DNA from: Symsagittifera roscoffensis
Taxonomy: Eukaryota; Xenacoelomorpha; Acoela; Convolutidae
Direction: 5' to 3'
Assembly: GCF_963678635.1 (NCBI RefSeq)
Contig: NC_087071.1
Coordinates: 15,873,613 to 15,937,612, forward strand
Length of the DNA stretch: 64,000 bases
Shown: positions 63,778 through 64,000 of the stretch, piece after piece
How positions within the stretch are numbered: position 1 is the stretch's first letter
Layout: each line of letters opens with the position of its first letter
Notes under the pieces: generated by a model
The model's database searches: none
Told to the model about the DNA's origin: nothing
The model's input: the letters and a program-made list of their open reading frames with translations, nothing else
Translations under genes and position numbers: made by a program

Positions 63778-64000
63778 CTGAAATAGCGTCCGAATTTAAA
63801 CAAAATTAGCATAATAGGATCAGATTTTGATGCAATTGAAATATACTTAGCAGGAGAGCACCAAAATCAATCGGAGTTGAATAATTTTTGAACGAATTTC
63901 GAATCGATGAACGATCTTACATTTGAGACAAATGAATACAAAAAGCATGAATAGACGGTTGATGTGCAGGTAGCGCAAAAAATTCTGACCACAAAATCGT
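63778..64000 (-). other. Start of the upstream intron
   Basis: Intron sequence above the first visible exon. No further exon is seen before the window ends. Confidence 0.5.

Larger units (their letters stand above)
59497..63477 (-). other. Intron (4.0 kb) with SINE, MITE and duplicated tract
   Basis: Between modules 1 and 2. Holds SINE copy 2 (59822..59945), family A copy 6 (61323..61640) with a CT microsatellite, a short tatggtagcttg tandem (61663..61710) and a roughly 450-bp duplicated tract (61835..62790). Confidence 0.5.

Noticed and set aside
61268-61486. Minus-strand frame with a RERERE run
   Set aside because: It is the CT microsatellite read in one frame.
1-64000. CRISPR arrays, bacterial operons, riboswitches or phage genes
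   Set aside because: No spaced identical repeats, ribosome-binding sites or bacterial gene layout; introns and retroelements show a eukaryotic nuclear genome.

Overview
This window is AT-rich animal nuclear DNA. It has long introns with GT-AG boundaries, dispersed non-autonomous transposons, LTR-retrotransposon relics and a tRNA-derived SINE. One 200-base run of N (7606..7805) marks a scaffold gap. No species can be named from the sequence; nothing bacterial, organellar or viral dominates.

Almost all coding signal lies on the minus strand and can be read as one very large gene running from beyond the right edge (first visible exon 63478..63777) to a stop codon at 2553..2555, followed by an AATAAA signal at 2543..2548 (minus strand). 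I assembled 21 exons by hand from GT/AG sites, phase and motif. Joined, they total 4499 bases and stay open for 1498 residues before the stop. The first 13 exons encode 11 copies of a six-cysteine module resembling a divergent thrombospondin type 1 repeat: W.P.C, then CG, Q.R.C.Y, TG.C, T.D...A..L.C and F.RE..C. Nine copies are single phase 1-1 exons; two are split by an internal intron, each at a different place. Three exons (26359 down to 23577) form an unrecognised N-glycosylation-rich region. The last exons encode a trypsin-fold domain in which the catalytic histidine is Asn and the nucleophilic serine is Thr, while the catalytic Asp and the S1-pocket Asp are kept: a predicted pseudoprotease. 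The likely product is a secreted or matrix glycoprotein. The N-terminus and signal peptide lie outside the window. The link between the repeat part and the protease part (23577 to 11965) is the weakest join.

The introns hold mobile DNA. They include a decayed Ty3/gypsy element (about 16.4-21.2 kb) with a 489-bp tandem duplication in its integrase; a second with LTRs (about 31.0-36.0 kb); a gag relic (42.9-43.5 kb) and a possible RT relic (5.3-5.75 kb); two Tc1/mariner-type relics (12.4-12.7 and 13.8-14.1 kb); a hAT-like MITE family with CAGGGGCGG ends (six copies and one end fragment); a second MITE-like family that forms a large foldback at 38.6-39.6 kb; a SINE pair; a dispersed TCGACTTTCTCGACC-type repeat; and several local tandem and inverted duplications. 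All gag/pol relics lie in the same orientation as the host gene. Plus-strand open frames look like shadows or random frames.
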